Assembly (NCBI RefSeq): GCF_036588685.1
Contig: NC_086374.1
Coordinates: 89,212,059-89,276,058 of the forward strand
Reading direction: 5' to 3'
From: Mytilus trossulus
Lineage: Eukaryota; Mollusca; Bivalvia; Mytilida; Mytilidae
Length of the DNA stretch: 64,000 bases
The number at the start of each line of letters is the position of its first letter. The stretch's first letter is position 1. The notes beneath the pieces were generated by a model. That model was not told the DNA's origin. It ran no database searches and saw nothing but the letters and a program-made list of their open reading frames with translations. This document shows, piece by piece, positions 25,401 through 36,600 of the stretch. Both the position numbers and the translations under genes were made by a program.

Positions 25401-28400
25401 AAAGTCCAATGCTGAATATCTTTTTTTTAAGTCCAGTAATCAGTACCTTGGACTTTCTGTGGAACGGTGTTATTTGGGATTGATTTATATGAGATATCAA
25501 AGATTTGTTTTAAACTGATTTGTCCACGGATTGGGTACTTTAATTATTCACATTGTGCATTTTGTTTGTTATTTCTTATCGAATTAAATAACAGTGCTTA
25601 AGCAAGTTTTTAAGGTATCAATAACATATTCCTATACCGTTTCATTTTATTGGCATTTCTAGTTTTTCTAGTTGGCGGCTATTTCAAAAACGTTGGAACC
25701 CCACCTGTTATCCTGGGTTGGGAACCTCCCTTTTGAGAAAAACTTAATCCGCCCCTAATCTCTTAATTATTATTTTTATAAGCTTGGTATTTCAGATAAT
25801 TGACATACGAACAAACTTTGACAAGTCAGAAGCCTGTAATTCAGTGGTTGTCATTTGTTTGTGTTACATATTTGTTTTCGTTCATTTTTAGCGCACCTGG
25901 CCCTTGGCGTCCTGCGTCCTGCGTCCTGGGCCAAATTAAACTAAACTTGACCACAATCATCATTGGGGTATCTAGTTTAAAAAATGTGTGGTGTGACCAA
26001 GATGGCCGCCATGGCTAAAAATAGAACATATGGGGTAAAATGCAGTTTTTGGCTTATAACTCCAAAACCAAAGCATTTAGAGCAAATCTGACATGAAGTA
26101 AAATTGTTTATCAGGTCAAGATCTAGCTGCCCTGAAATTTTAAGATGAATCGGACAACCCGTTGTCAGGTTGCTGTTCCTTAATTGGTAATTTTAAGGAA
26201 ATTTTGCTGTTTTTGGTTATTATCTTGAATATTATTATAGATAGAGATAAACTGTAAAAAGCAATAATGTTCAGCAAATTTAGATTTACAAATAAGTCAA
26301 TTGACCACCTAAGGAGGTATTGTCCTTTATAGCCAATTTTAAACAATTTTCATAAAATTTGTAAATTTTTTCTACCGCTAACATTTTCCACAGAAACTAC
26401 TGGGCTAAGTTCTTTTAAGATAGTGATAATTGTAAGCAGCAAGAATGTTCAGTAGAGTAAGATGTACAAACATATCACCATCACCAAAACACAATTTTGT
26501 CATGAATCCATCTGCTTCCTTTATTTAATATTCACATAGACCAAGGTGAGCGACACATGCTCTTTAGAGGCTCTAGTTTTGATATAAATAGTTAGTTTTC
26601 TCCATTTTGAATTGTTTTACATTGTCATATCGGGGCCTTTTATAGCTAACTATGCGGTATGGACTTCGCTCATTGTTGAAGGCCGTACGGTGGCCTATAG
26701 TTGTTTAAAATGTCTGTGTCATTTTGGTCTCTTGTGGACAGTTGTCTCATTGGCGATCATACCACATCTTCTTTTTATATTTTATAAATTTTCAGCAGTG
26801 TATAAATACTGTATATTAGTAAATATTTTGTTTAGAACCCCGGAGTTTTGTTTGTAAAATACGAAGACTTGTAGTATTCATTAACAATTGATTCAGCAGC
26901 CTTAGTCACATTTTTATTGAAAGTTTGATATATATTCGAAGTCAGGATGGCAGTCAGAACTAAAAGCGATTTTATGACCGTCTGAGTAACATTTTTATTT
27001 TCTGCACTATAGTATACAGATTTAGAATGCATATCATTTTAAAGGTAATAAAATGTGTAATGTTTCATTCATACAAAGTAGGTATCGTATATAGTGCTTA
27101 GAGTGATTTATATTAAATTACGATGTGCCTAATATTGTCGGTCAAACTGCTGTTTTTTGTAAAAAGACCTTTAATTTACTGTTACATACAAATATATTTT
27201 GAACGAGACATTATTTCAGATTGATGAATTACATTTTTACAAAACGAATATAATATGATTTCAAATCAAAATGAATGACATGAAAAAAACAATTACGATA
27301 TCTACAGGCATTTCGACAGAAAATACAAACGATTTATGTTTTCTCTGAATAAGTATCCTTTGATCGATAAGTATCTAATTCGTTATTTATGTTAAATCAT
27401 AAACTAAAATGTCTTTTTATAGCAAAATGTCTTATTTATACTTATATTATATGCATCTTTAAAAAAAAAATAAGAATAAAATATAAAAAAGTGCAGTGTA
27501 ATGTTCCTTAATAACAATAGATAAACACATTCAAAGACTTGGTGGTATTTTGTAACGGATTTATATAAATATTTTCTTGAATACTTTTTCAATTAAGGTA
27601 TTTTGTGGTTTCTTTAGTTTTAACAGTACTTATATTTTATTAGGTCTGCGTTGTCTTTGTCTCATGCAGTTTCTATGTCTTTCTTCACGGCTTTACTCTG
27701 AAGATACTTGGTGGATAATTATGGGGGTTACCATTTTGACAATGTTGTTATGAGTGAAAATTGTTGCTGGACATAACAATGTAATGCATTTTCAAAAAAA
27801 CGCCTGTAACCTCTTGTAGTCTTGACCATGTACTGGTGACCATAATTCTGCTCTAATCAAACTTTAACAATCTTCTTATGTACAAACTAACGGCAAGCAT
27901 ACTAGTGTTAGCCATACTGTTAAATAAAATATTATCTTTTTACTTTTTAAAATACAAATGTATCACAAGCTGATAAATATTTAAGTAAAAGATAAAAAAA
28001 AAAAACAAACCCAACAACACGTTAGATTGTTATTATTTTTATTTTTCTGAATATGCTTAATTAGCCAATTAATTATTTACACGTAACGTGAGTGTTCAAT
28101 TGCAGATTTCAAAATAAGTAATCATGATAGATCATTTTCACAGAGTCCACAAACAAAATCGAATATGAATAGTGTGTCATGAAACCCAATCGATACTATG
28201 TCATTTTTCATTGACAATGTATTGTTACCAATCGCACCCGATTTTTTGCTTGTTATTTACGAACTTAGAATGGTAGGTGGTATCGTACCCTTAGAAATCT
28301 TTATCCACATTGTAACTACTCTATTGTTTAACTGTAGCATGTAATGTTACTATAAACATAGTATAACGATGTCAAATAAACCTCATTAGTCTAGGTAAAC

Positions 28401-29583
28401 ATCAGACAAAAATCATCGGGAGGGTGGAACAAAAGGAAGCATTGAAGTTAAGGAGAGCAGGTGTGTTGATTAGGCAACGACCACCTATATCATTAGCCAC
28501 ACAATTCCACGCCAAATAAACCATCAAAGACGGGAACATGTATAATGTCAGATTATTCGCACTGAAAAATTATCATTATTTGTTTTAGAATATATTCTTA
28601 CTTTTTCAAATTTTATACAAAAAAGTCATATAAAAATATGAAGATGTGGTAGTATTGCTAATTCAATAACTCTCTTCTAGTGACAAATATATTTAATAAC
28701 AACAATTGCGTATTTAGATAAAAAAAAATCTCCTTGATTAATCATATCCTTTCTTTAACTTTTCTTACAGATACTAACGAAATTCACCACACTAAACTAT
28801 TCTGTATAAATCACGCAGATACCATTATCTTTCATTGGATTCTATTTCAACGAGAACGTCCCATACGCAACATGCATGATAGACTTAAGATTAAGTATTA
28901 ATCCATGTTCATAAAGTTGTTCTCAAGCAAAATTGGCCTTAGATTGGTTGGCTATTTAATTGTATGTTTTAAAGTTCAACTATTATGGTACTTCTTTCTT
29001 CTTGTCAACCAAATAATCGGATTTCAACGTTCAGTTGATGAATTAAGGTAAATGTAGAAAATTGCTTTGGACACATGACATTAAAAAAATGTTTATTTTT
29101 TTTCATTCTTTATAATAGAAGTTTATTTCTTCTGTTTTTGTTTTCGTTTCAGATGACGTCACTGACTTTGTTCGAACATGGTTTGCCAGAATCCACTCGC
29201 GAGTAAACCACATACTCAACGATGGAAAAGACAACCATGTAAATGAGAGGAGAATTTTGACGAAGAGGGAAATTAAACCACCTCCAAACTTTGAACTTGT
29301 GGAACGAGACTACCTCATTTTTCTGTCCAATCAGTATCTTGATCAGCTGTTTGACTATGCAAAATATATTAACCATAGTAACGAAACTAGGGCTACCTTA
29401 GATAAAGTGCTTAACGAAGAAATCGCAAGGCTTCAGAGAATGACAACCGAAGAACTCAAAGTTTACTGTGCTAAACTACAAGCAGCAATGGCGCATGGAA
29501 TCAATCTGAACCATGAAATAACGGTCAATGGACAGACTTACTCGTTAGAGAGTATCTCGCGGGTTTGCTGTCCATGGGGATAA
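22457..29583 (+). CDS. Secreted precursor with C-terminal CCPWG (2 exons)
   Basis: The exons are 22457-22583 and 29153-29583, joined in phase 1 across a 6.6-kb intron; the donor is G|gtgagt and the acceptor is 'gttttcgtttcag'. The 185-residue product begins with a clear signal peptide (hydrophobic core VWITLLFSLAFIYG, cleavage probably near residue 20). A first segment of about 60 residues ends at a Lys-Arg site (ERRILTKR). A longer, mostly helical segment then starts EIKPPPNFEL, contains one N-glycosylation sequon (NHSNET region) and one Cys, and ends SRVCCPWG-stop. The terminal Gly could be an amide donor, giving a Trp-amide next to a vicinal Cys pair. I recognise no family. The layout suggests a peptide hormone or other small secreted factor; this is inference. 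Start chosen: the ATG at 22457 directly before the signal peptide. Confidence 0.7.
23821..23983. repeat. Foldback inverted repeat, stem about 43 bp
   Basis: The left arm begins 'cgattatcagattatctgc' and the right arm ends 'gcagataacctgataatcg'. The arms pair almost throughout (inner ends 'aatatcagct' and 'agctgatatt') around a loop of about 75 bp. No target duplication was recognised. It may be a small foldback element. Confidence 0.65.
25795..26580 (+). repeat. Interspersed repeat family E, long copy
   Basis: Runs from 'cctgtaattcagtggttgt' through 'aagatggccgccatggct' to 'gagcgacacatgctcttta'. Its 3' end recurs at 4762-4806, and inner parts at 30755-30985. It is non-coding and has decayed internally. 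Confidence 0.65.
26588..26783 (-). repeat. Interspersed repeat family A
   Basis: A reverse copy, nearly full length, containing 'tcggggccttttatagct' and 'catcttctttttatat'. Confidence 0.75.
29153..29583 (+). CDS. CCPWG precursor, second exon
   Basis: A 431-bp terminal exon with phase-1 entry giving Asp-Asp-Val-Thr-Asp. It holds the Lys-Arg site, the helical segment and the SRVCCPWG end before TAA. It is long, GC-richer than its surroundings, and open in only one frame throughout, which supports real coding. Confidence 0.75.
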
Positions 29584-29901
29584 TAGCGATGGAAGCTTTA
29601 GTTAAATACAATTACGATTATAAACTTTTAATATTGTTATAGACTTTTTGTGTTTACATGATATATAGAATATTGTTTTACATGTAACTTATATTAGATC
29701 TATACCTTAGGTTCTAAAATTTCTTTATAAAAGGAAATAGCTTAACCCCTAACTTCAAAGGGCGTTATAGGGGCGGTTGACTGGGCCCTACATCTTATGA
29801 GTGTACTCAGTGTTTTAGTACGTTTTTTATTTTTTATTACCGTCCCCTTTATTTTCGGAGTGCACTATGGATCCTCCACTTATGTATTTTAATGCGATTT
29901 T

Positions 29902-29907
29902 AATAAA
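29902..29907 (+). terminator. Polyadenylation signal AATAAA
   Basis: AATAAA lies about 320 bp after the stop of the CCPWG precursor gene. It is plausible but unconfirmed. Confidence 0.4.
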
Positions 29908-30216
29908 GAAAATATAAACTCTACTGAGATTACTCCCTATTTCTCTCCTACGGTGTGTTTGCTTTTCACACATCGTTAGCTTTCCTGGTGCGTCTGTAGC
30001 GACACTTATATTTGAACGAACACAATCTTTGTAAAGTTGGAATGTCAAGAATTTGGTAAAGAAATACTTTATTAAATTCTTCCAAAGACTCACAAATCTG
30101 GTTTTATAGTTTGGCTTAACCTGCAGAATATTTGTAACAAACGATATCTTAATTCCTAGCTTTTAAACCGATGTTTATTGTTATGGAGCCCGTCGATTTA
30201 GATATGATCAACCTAA

Positions 30217-30358
30217 TATAAAAAAGAAGATGTGGTATGATTGCCAATGAGACAACTACCCACAAAAGACCAAAATGACACAAACATTAACAACCATAAG
30301 TCACCTTACGGCCTTCAACAATGAGCAAAGCCCATACCGCATAGTTAACCTAAAGTCA
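30217..30358 (+). repeat. Interspersed repeat family A
   Basis: A forward copy beginning 'aaaagaagatgtggtatga' and ending near 'cccataccgcatagtt'. Confidence 0.8.
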
Positions 30359-31842
30359 GTTATCGTTAAAGGTTATAAATTCAATGTCTTAGATATCTTT
30401 GAATATGATTTTATCGATCGGTACTACGTTGATTTTGTTTTTGATCAATTATAACGTAACTAAATATGTGTTGCTCTGCAGATATTGAAACTTATGATTC
30501 TACAGTTACTGTATGTACATGCTTTGTACGTATATGTTGGCATTTTACCAGGTCATGTATATCCATTGTGTTTATAAAATTGTTATGATAAATCCAATGG
30601 AATTGTATTGGTTGATACTTTAGAATGAGAGAAGGATTAGTTTATAAGTTGTAATCGGCTTTAGATTAGCTTTCAGCAACTATTTTTTTTACCGATTTTT
30701 ACTTTTTCTTCTTCTGTTCTGTTTCACAACGCCAAGTAATAGCAAAAGCTCACATTTCCTTTCGAAGGTGAGCCTTTGTCATCACTTGGCATCCGTCGTC
30801 GTCGTCTGTCCGATGTAAATTATTGCAGACATCTTCTGTTCTGAAACAATTGAACCAATGCCAAGAAATAAAGCAGGATGATCTTTAGGTGATCTAGAAT
30901 AAAGTTTGTGTTTTTTTTTCTGTTTCGTCAAAACATGGCAGGCTAGCCATGGCTAAACTATAATATAGGGATAAAATGCAGTTTTAACATTTATCTTAAT
31001 AAAAAAACACAACGGAAACCACGTGATAAAGCGGAACAAGATACATCAATTGGTAATAAGACGTTTTGAAATGGAGTTGCGTTTTTTATGCGACCTCAGG
31101 AATTTAATTTCCGTTGTCTTTTCCCTTGTTTTGAAAGAATGAAATTATAATAAAAACAACAGATACAACTGTCACTAGTCATGAACGCTTAACGTCTATA
31201 GTAATGGTTATTAATTAAGATTTCAGTTTTGCTTACTGAACTTAAATTATTGCGAAGTACTAGAAACGGCCTAAAATTTTATTTTGACCTTTTCTGTGTA
31301 TATATTTTGATATACCATACACAACGAAATATTTTCCTACAAGATTGTATTTATGTTGATGTTATTTAAATATCTTCTCTGGTAAAGAAGTCTTTTCTTA
31401 TTTAGTTAGTTAGTGTAAACTTATTTTATTTGCTGAATTAAAGCAAAATGGATTAGAGACAGGTAAATCATACTTATGAAGTCTTCTCCATTAGTCTTTC
31501 TTTATGCCATAGACAGTATTTTTTATGTTGATCTGTGATCTGTTGATTTGGAAATTTTGATAGCACTCGTTAATAATTTTTGTTTTAGAAATCAAACATT
31601 TACCGGTATTCTCGTCATATAGGAGCGGATTGCAGATTTATATTGTATTTGATACATACGTTTTCACCTTACAGAACCTTTTACCCCTAATTAAAGGAGC
31701 AGGTGGTAAACTTCATGTAACTGTCTATCCGTTGTCTTTTTACAGCTGTCACTACATATATCTAGTGTGGAACTTTACAAAACAAAGTTTGTTCGTGTAA
31801 GCAATTTTCAGATCAGCCTGATTGTCACTTCTTGTTAAAAAA

Positions 31843-32090
31843 AAGAGGGACGAAAGATACCAAAGGGACAGTCAAACTTATAAATCTAAAATAAACTGAC
31901 AACGCCATAGCTAAAAATAAAAAAAGACAAACAGACAAACAATAGTACACATGACACAACATAGAAAACTAAAGAATAAACAACACGAACCCCACCAAAA
32001 ACTAAAAATAAGGGTGAGCAGATCCTGCTCCACATGTGGCACCCGTCGTTCTTTTGAGGTATCCATCCATGACACAAAATCAGTTCATTC
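31843..32090 (-). mobile_element. Retroelement 3'-tail fragment (family C), solo
   Basis: On the minus strand it matches the sequence that follows the reverse-transcriptase relics at 61090-61290 and 62890-63122 (blocks such as 'ccatggcgttgtcagttt' and 'ttagttttctatgttgtgt'). No RT part is attached here. Confidence 0.7.
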
Positions 32091-32815
32091 ACATTAGAAT
32101 ACAAAGTCATAACAAAACAAAAACACACAAATTAAATGAATAAACTCTCACCTCACTGCAAGACGGTTCTAGTACAGGTTTGAGCGGAAATCTTTGCACA
32201 CATAATTTGAATAGACTTTGGAAGATGAAACACCATATAATCGGATCAGGAAAGAAAATAATACATTTGAAAACAGTACACATTCAAAACAAAACAGTTT
32301 ATATGCATAAGGGTATACATATCGTAAACTATGAAGCAATTATTTTAATAATTAAGTGAGGTATCAAATGACAGATGATCATGAAGGACATGTGATTCTT
32401 GTAGAACACACAATCCACTGACAATTTTGAATGATGCAAAATGTATCAGTTTATTTTCTATTTTGGTCTGGAAATTGAAGATACGAAATACAAAATAAGG
32501 ATAGTTGGTTAGATTGACAACGAGACAAGTACCAACCGAAGACTTTCCAACTAGCAACCTATATTACCATTTTATGACTCAATGCTGAGTTGTACTGTGT
32601 AAGATATTTTTATATTCTACGAATGAACGAAGAGTCAATTCTTGATACATTGAAACACGTTCCTCTGATATCTTAGGCCTCATTTTGTTAATTTTTAGTA
32701 TACCAACTAACAATAGAATTTTTCGTAAATGTTTGATAAACAAGTCGATATTCTTTGCACAGCTTCTCTTGCAACTACTATTTTCATACATATCAGAGGT
32801 TTTACAATATAACGA

Positions 32816-33013
32816 ATGAGTACATTGTGGTTTTTCTACATTTCTTGTCTTGTTGTCTGGTATTCAAACGTTTCAAGCTGTTGGCTTGAAACGAGAGAGA
32901 AAAGAGATGGGAATAAGTTCAATGTCCTTGGCAAAAGCATAATAACGTCTACGTGCAGAAGTATCGTATTTATTTCTATATTGAAATTCTTGATCAGACA
33001 AACTGTTTTTTAA
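32816..33013 (+). CDS. Possible small secreted peptide ORF, unconfirmed
   Basis: A 65-residue ATG-started frame opens with a good signal-peptide-like stretch (LWFFYISCLVVWYS) followed by CWLETREKRDGNKF, which includes a Lys-Arg pair. The C-terminal part turns hydrophobic and looks random. No consensus donor was found inside, and the ORF lies about 560 bp upstream of the papilin-like gene. A chance ORF is about as likely as a gene. Confidence 0.2.
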   Translation: MSTLWFFYISCLVVWYSNVSSCWLETREKRDGNKFNVLGKSIITSTCRSIVFISILKFLIRQTVF

Positions 33014-33529
33014 ACGTATTGTTAGCAAAAAGTAGAAATGAATTATCGTACAGTACCGCCTTTTAAAACAATAAAAATAAAATTACTTTTAATTCAGGCT
33101 ATATTTCTACAATTTTACATTATTTTACAATTATTATATTTGTATTTAAACAACATATGTCACCTGTTTACCAATAAATAGTATTTTTGTACGTTTGAAA
33201 AGCCTTACGAAAAAAGAAAAAAACTATTAAAAATCGAACGTATATCCATAAAATACCACTCAACCTAGAACATATTTGCAGACTGGTTCAAATGAGAAAT
33301 CTAAATGTATATTTGATACCATACACTCACAAAAGATTCCCATTAACCTTTCATATTTCACGGGTGAAATTAAAAACAAAACTACTTTTCCGTTTGATGA
33401 CATCACAACACCTCCTACTTCTTTTCTTATTTTATTTATTCTTTTTTTGACGCAAACCTTTCAATAACACCTTTCTGACTTCAACATGATTAAAAAGTGA
33501 TTAGTTTTGCTGACTGTACTTTTCGGCGG

Positions 33530-33537
33530 TATATATA
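33530..33537 (+). promoter_or_regulatory. TATA box of the papilin-like gene
   Basis: TATATATA within 'cggtatatatacag', 38-45 bp before the start codon at 33575. It implies a very short leader (start near 33558-33562). If transcription begins before 33555, an out-of-frame ATG there opens a 10-codon upstream ORF that overlaps the real start (33555-33587). Confidence 0.5.
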
Positions 33538-33574
33538 CAGATTTGTTTGCCAAAATGAGTAAAACCGAAACAGG

Positions 33575-33619
33575 ATGTACTGGATAGCTGCCTCCATCCT
33601 GCTGCTGACAGCGAACCAG
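33575..33619 (+). CDS. Papilin-like gene exon 1: signal peptide
   Basis: Encodes [15 protein letters not shown], phase 0, donor CAG|gttaga. The hydrophobic leader and the TATA box 40 bp upstream fix the start. Confidence 0.75.
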
Positions 33620-36600
33620 GTTAGATTACTTGTAATATGTATATGGGTCTATCACACTTCAATTTGAAAATATAAAAATATATTTGCAAAATGTATGTAG
33701 TCTGGTTTCAAACTATCCATTTTTTTTATTTTTTTTTTATTTACAAAACTTTAAATTTTGAAAAAAATAATTATAAAAATAAATCGTATAGAAATTATAA
33801 TTTTAAAAAAAAGTCAGAAACGACATGAACCACTTTTGGCAACAACTTTATCCTGTAATTGAGAGCAAAATTGAGGGGAAAAATAAAAGACGGCAACAAA
33901 AGATGTTGACTCGATGAAGGGTAACATATCCTGTTTTAATGTTATGATATTTAAGATTGTATACTTGGACTTGATTATAATTTATTTTCTGAGTAAAATT
34001 TTCATTGTTTATTAATATTCATGTAAAGAATTACAATATCAGGACAATTTGACAAGAATAAAACGAATACAAATGTTCATGTTTTTTTTTATCAAATTTA
34101 CGTTTCTTTCTTTCAGGTTAAAGCTGGTTCAATAAACTGTAAGTACATATGTTATTTTATAAAAATGTTCTCGTTCGTGAATGATGTGAGGGTATATAAG
34201 TAAGTAAGTAAGTTGTAGAAATAAGTGAAGAAACATCAATTATAGAGATTATGATATTGCAGATTTAACCATAACAGTAGTTTTGTTATTGTAAAACAGT
34301 TATAACAAGTTAAAGCCACGGTGCTGCATATTTATTAATTTTCAGAAGAAAGCAGTCAAATAAAACTATTTTCTTTATTTAGATTTTAAATATTTTTCAA
34401 GCCGAACATAACTTGTTGTTGTTGTTCGAATGCCGAACATTCCATCAGACAATAGGTGCTTCATAGTCTTATTTTTTTTCTCTCGAAATTTTGATAATGT
34501 GAATGTCTCTCATGTATTCTTAAATTTGAAATCAGTTCGTAATTTACCATTTTTCTACTGTAGCAATCTGAGAAGCATTAATTTGCTACGATTTCTAAAT
34601 TCTTTAATGAGACATTCCAAATGATAAGGTTTAACATTTAGAAAAAAAAAGTTTGAGATTTAACCACTTATTTTTATCTAGTCTAGTGGTCGTATTTGTT
34701 TGCAACAATCGTCTTTCGTTTGATTAGATATTTTCAAAACTTCGGACTTTTGTTGTTTCTGTGTATTGTCTACTATTTGTTCTCCTTTTTATAGCTTATG
34801 GTTTATTGGTTTAGACCATTGTTGAAGTTAATTTATGTTTGATTATTGCATAAGACTTAGGTCATAGCGGAAAGTTGCTTTAAAGGCAGTCATATTACAT
34901 CTCCGTATTTTTATAAACACTGAACAAAAAGAAATCGGAAGCGTTTGCATCAAATTGAGAATAGCCAAGATGTTCTCCTTCTTGCCATGGATCATTTATC
35001 ATGCGAATTTTGTTAATATAACGGACCGTACACTGTCGTTGAAGTGAGAGGTTGAGCTTACTATAAATTCAGGTTCAATCCACCATTATTTTCGGAAAAT
35101 TTCTGTACCAGTTGCTTTCCACTCGTCCTGTTTCCTTATATAGTCTAACTTTTGATATTGTCGCGATCGGTTTTTATGAACTTCCTTTTTTATCATTATT
35201 TTACATTGAAGTTCGGTATTTTTGTTAATAAATTTTCCCACAGTCATTCAAACATATCGGATGACGTTTCGAGATATCACATTTTCCCGTATAGGAATAT
35301 ATATGATTTTCTTTACAGGCTGCAGTCTACCAGCTGTCTATGGAAACGGCCATGAACAAGTGAGGAGATATTTCTGGGACTCGAACACCCAACAATGTAT
35401 AAAGTTTGACTATTCCGGGGACGGGGGTAACGGTAACTGTTTTAACACGGAAGGGGAGTGCTTGTCACGGTGTGGATCAGGCGCCCATGAATATTATGGA
35501 CTCGGAGATGGATATCACGATATCACTGTCAATAGTAAGTTCTACTTTTAGAAAGATTAACAATCTAATTGAAATGTTGATCTCTGATTATACTGCATAT
35601 GAGCTCATATGCAGTATAACGTAATCAGAGATCAACATTTCAATTAGATCTCTGATTACGTTATACTGCATATGAGCTAATATGCAGTATAACGTAATCA
35701 GAGATCAACATTTCAATTAGATTGGAAAGATTAATATATTATGTTCTGTTTTCCTTTTGTAATAATTTGACTTGGTTTAAAATGTGAAGTAAGTAAACAT
35801 TAAGTGTTATCACTTTCGTACGTACAACATCTGGACATTCATATACCAACAACAGATTTTGTACCCCAAAAAGATTATCGTTTTCAAAATCTTTCCGAAC
35901 TTTGTGTCCTCAATGTCCTTTTTTTTTATTCGAGCGTCACTGATAAATTACTTGTAAACGAAACGTTCGTCTTGCATACAATGTTTTAAGCCTGGTATCA
36001 ATGATGAGTTTATTAAATAAAAAATCACTGAAGAATTAGCGTAGGACATTAGCTATAGTTCAATTTTATATAATATCTAAAAGAACAAAAACTAGTATAC
36101 AGTTGCGTTTGAATAAATGTATATCTACCTACGGAAAAGTATGGTTATAACGCGAACATTTATATATAGTGTATTATTTCTGTCAGAACGAGGATAATAC
36201 CAAAAGAAATAATACCATGTATGTATTTTCAATTTCAGCCCCCGTTAATGGCTATTGGTCTGATTGGTCTGCTTGGGGACCATGTAATCAAAATGGCTTC
36301 ACAATAAAAAGAAGAACATGCAATGCCCCGCAATACGGTGGACTGGATTGTGAAGGTCATAAGGCTGTCAAGAAGAGGTGTCATCCAAAAGGTATATTCC
36401 ATTCTAAAAACGAATACCGAATTCAACAGTTTCAGTTCTCTTTTTTTTTTTTTAACATTCATAAATTCTTTATTGCACTCTTTGCTGTTTTAACAAATTA
36501 CTTAATGTACAGCATTCCATCAAGTATCCCTGTTGCATACAATTATAACTGATATCCAGGCAGAATATACAGTTTCAGTTCGTTCTCATACATCCTTGGC

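Larger units (their letters stand above)
22584..29152. other. Intron of the CCPWG precursor gene, with repeats
   Basis: Contains a family F scrap (23053-23106), an inverted-repeat element (23821-23983), a long copy of family E (25795-26580) and family A (26588-26783). No additional exon with matching phase was seen, though a short one could be missed. Confidence 0.5.
29908..32815. other. Intergenic DNA with repeats
   Basis: Holds family A (30217-30358), a family E fragment (30755-30985) and a retroelement tail (31843-32090). No gene was recognised. Confidence 0.5.

Noticed and set aside
35579..35722. Repeated hairpins considered as a CRISPR-like or microRNA locus
   Set aside because: The direct-repeat flanks and end-to-end inverted repeats are explained by a transposon insertion. 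There is no spacer structure, and CRISPR is not expected in an animal genome.
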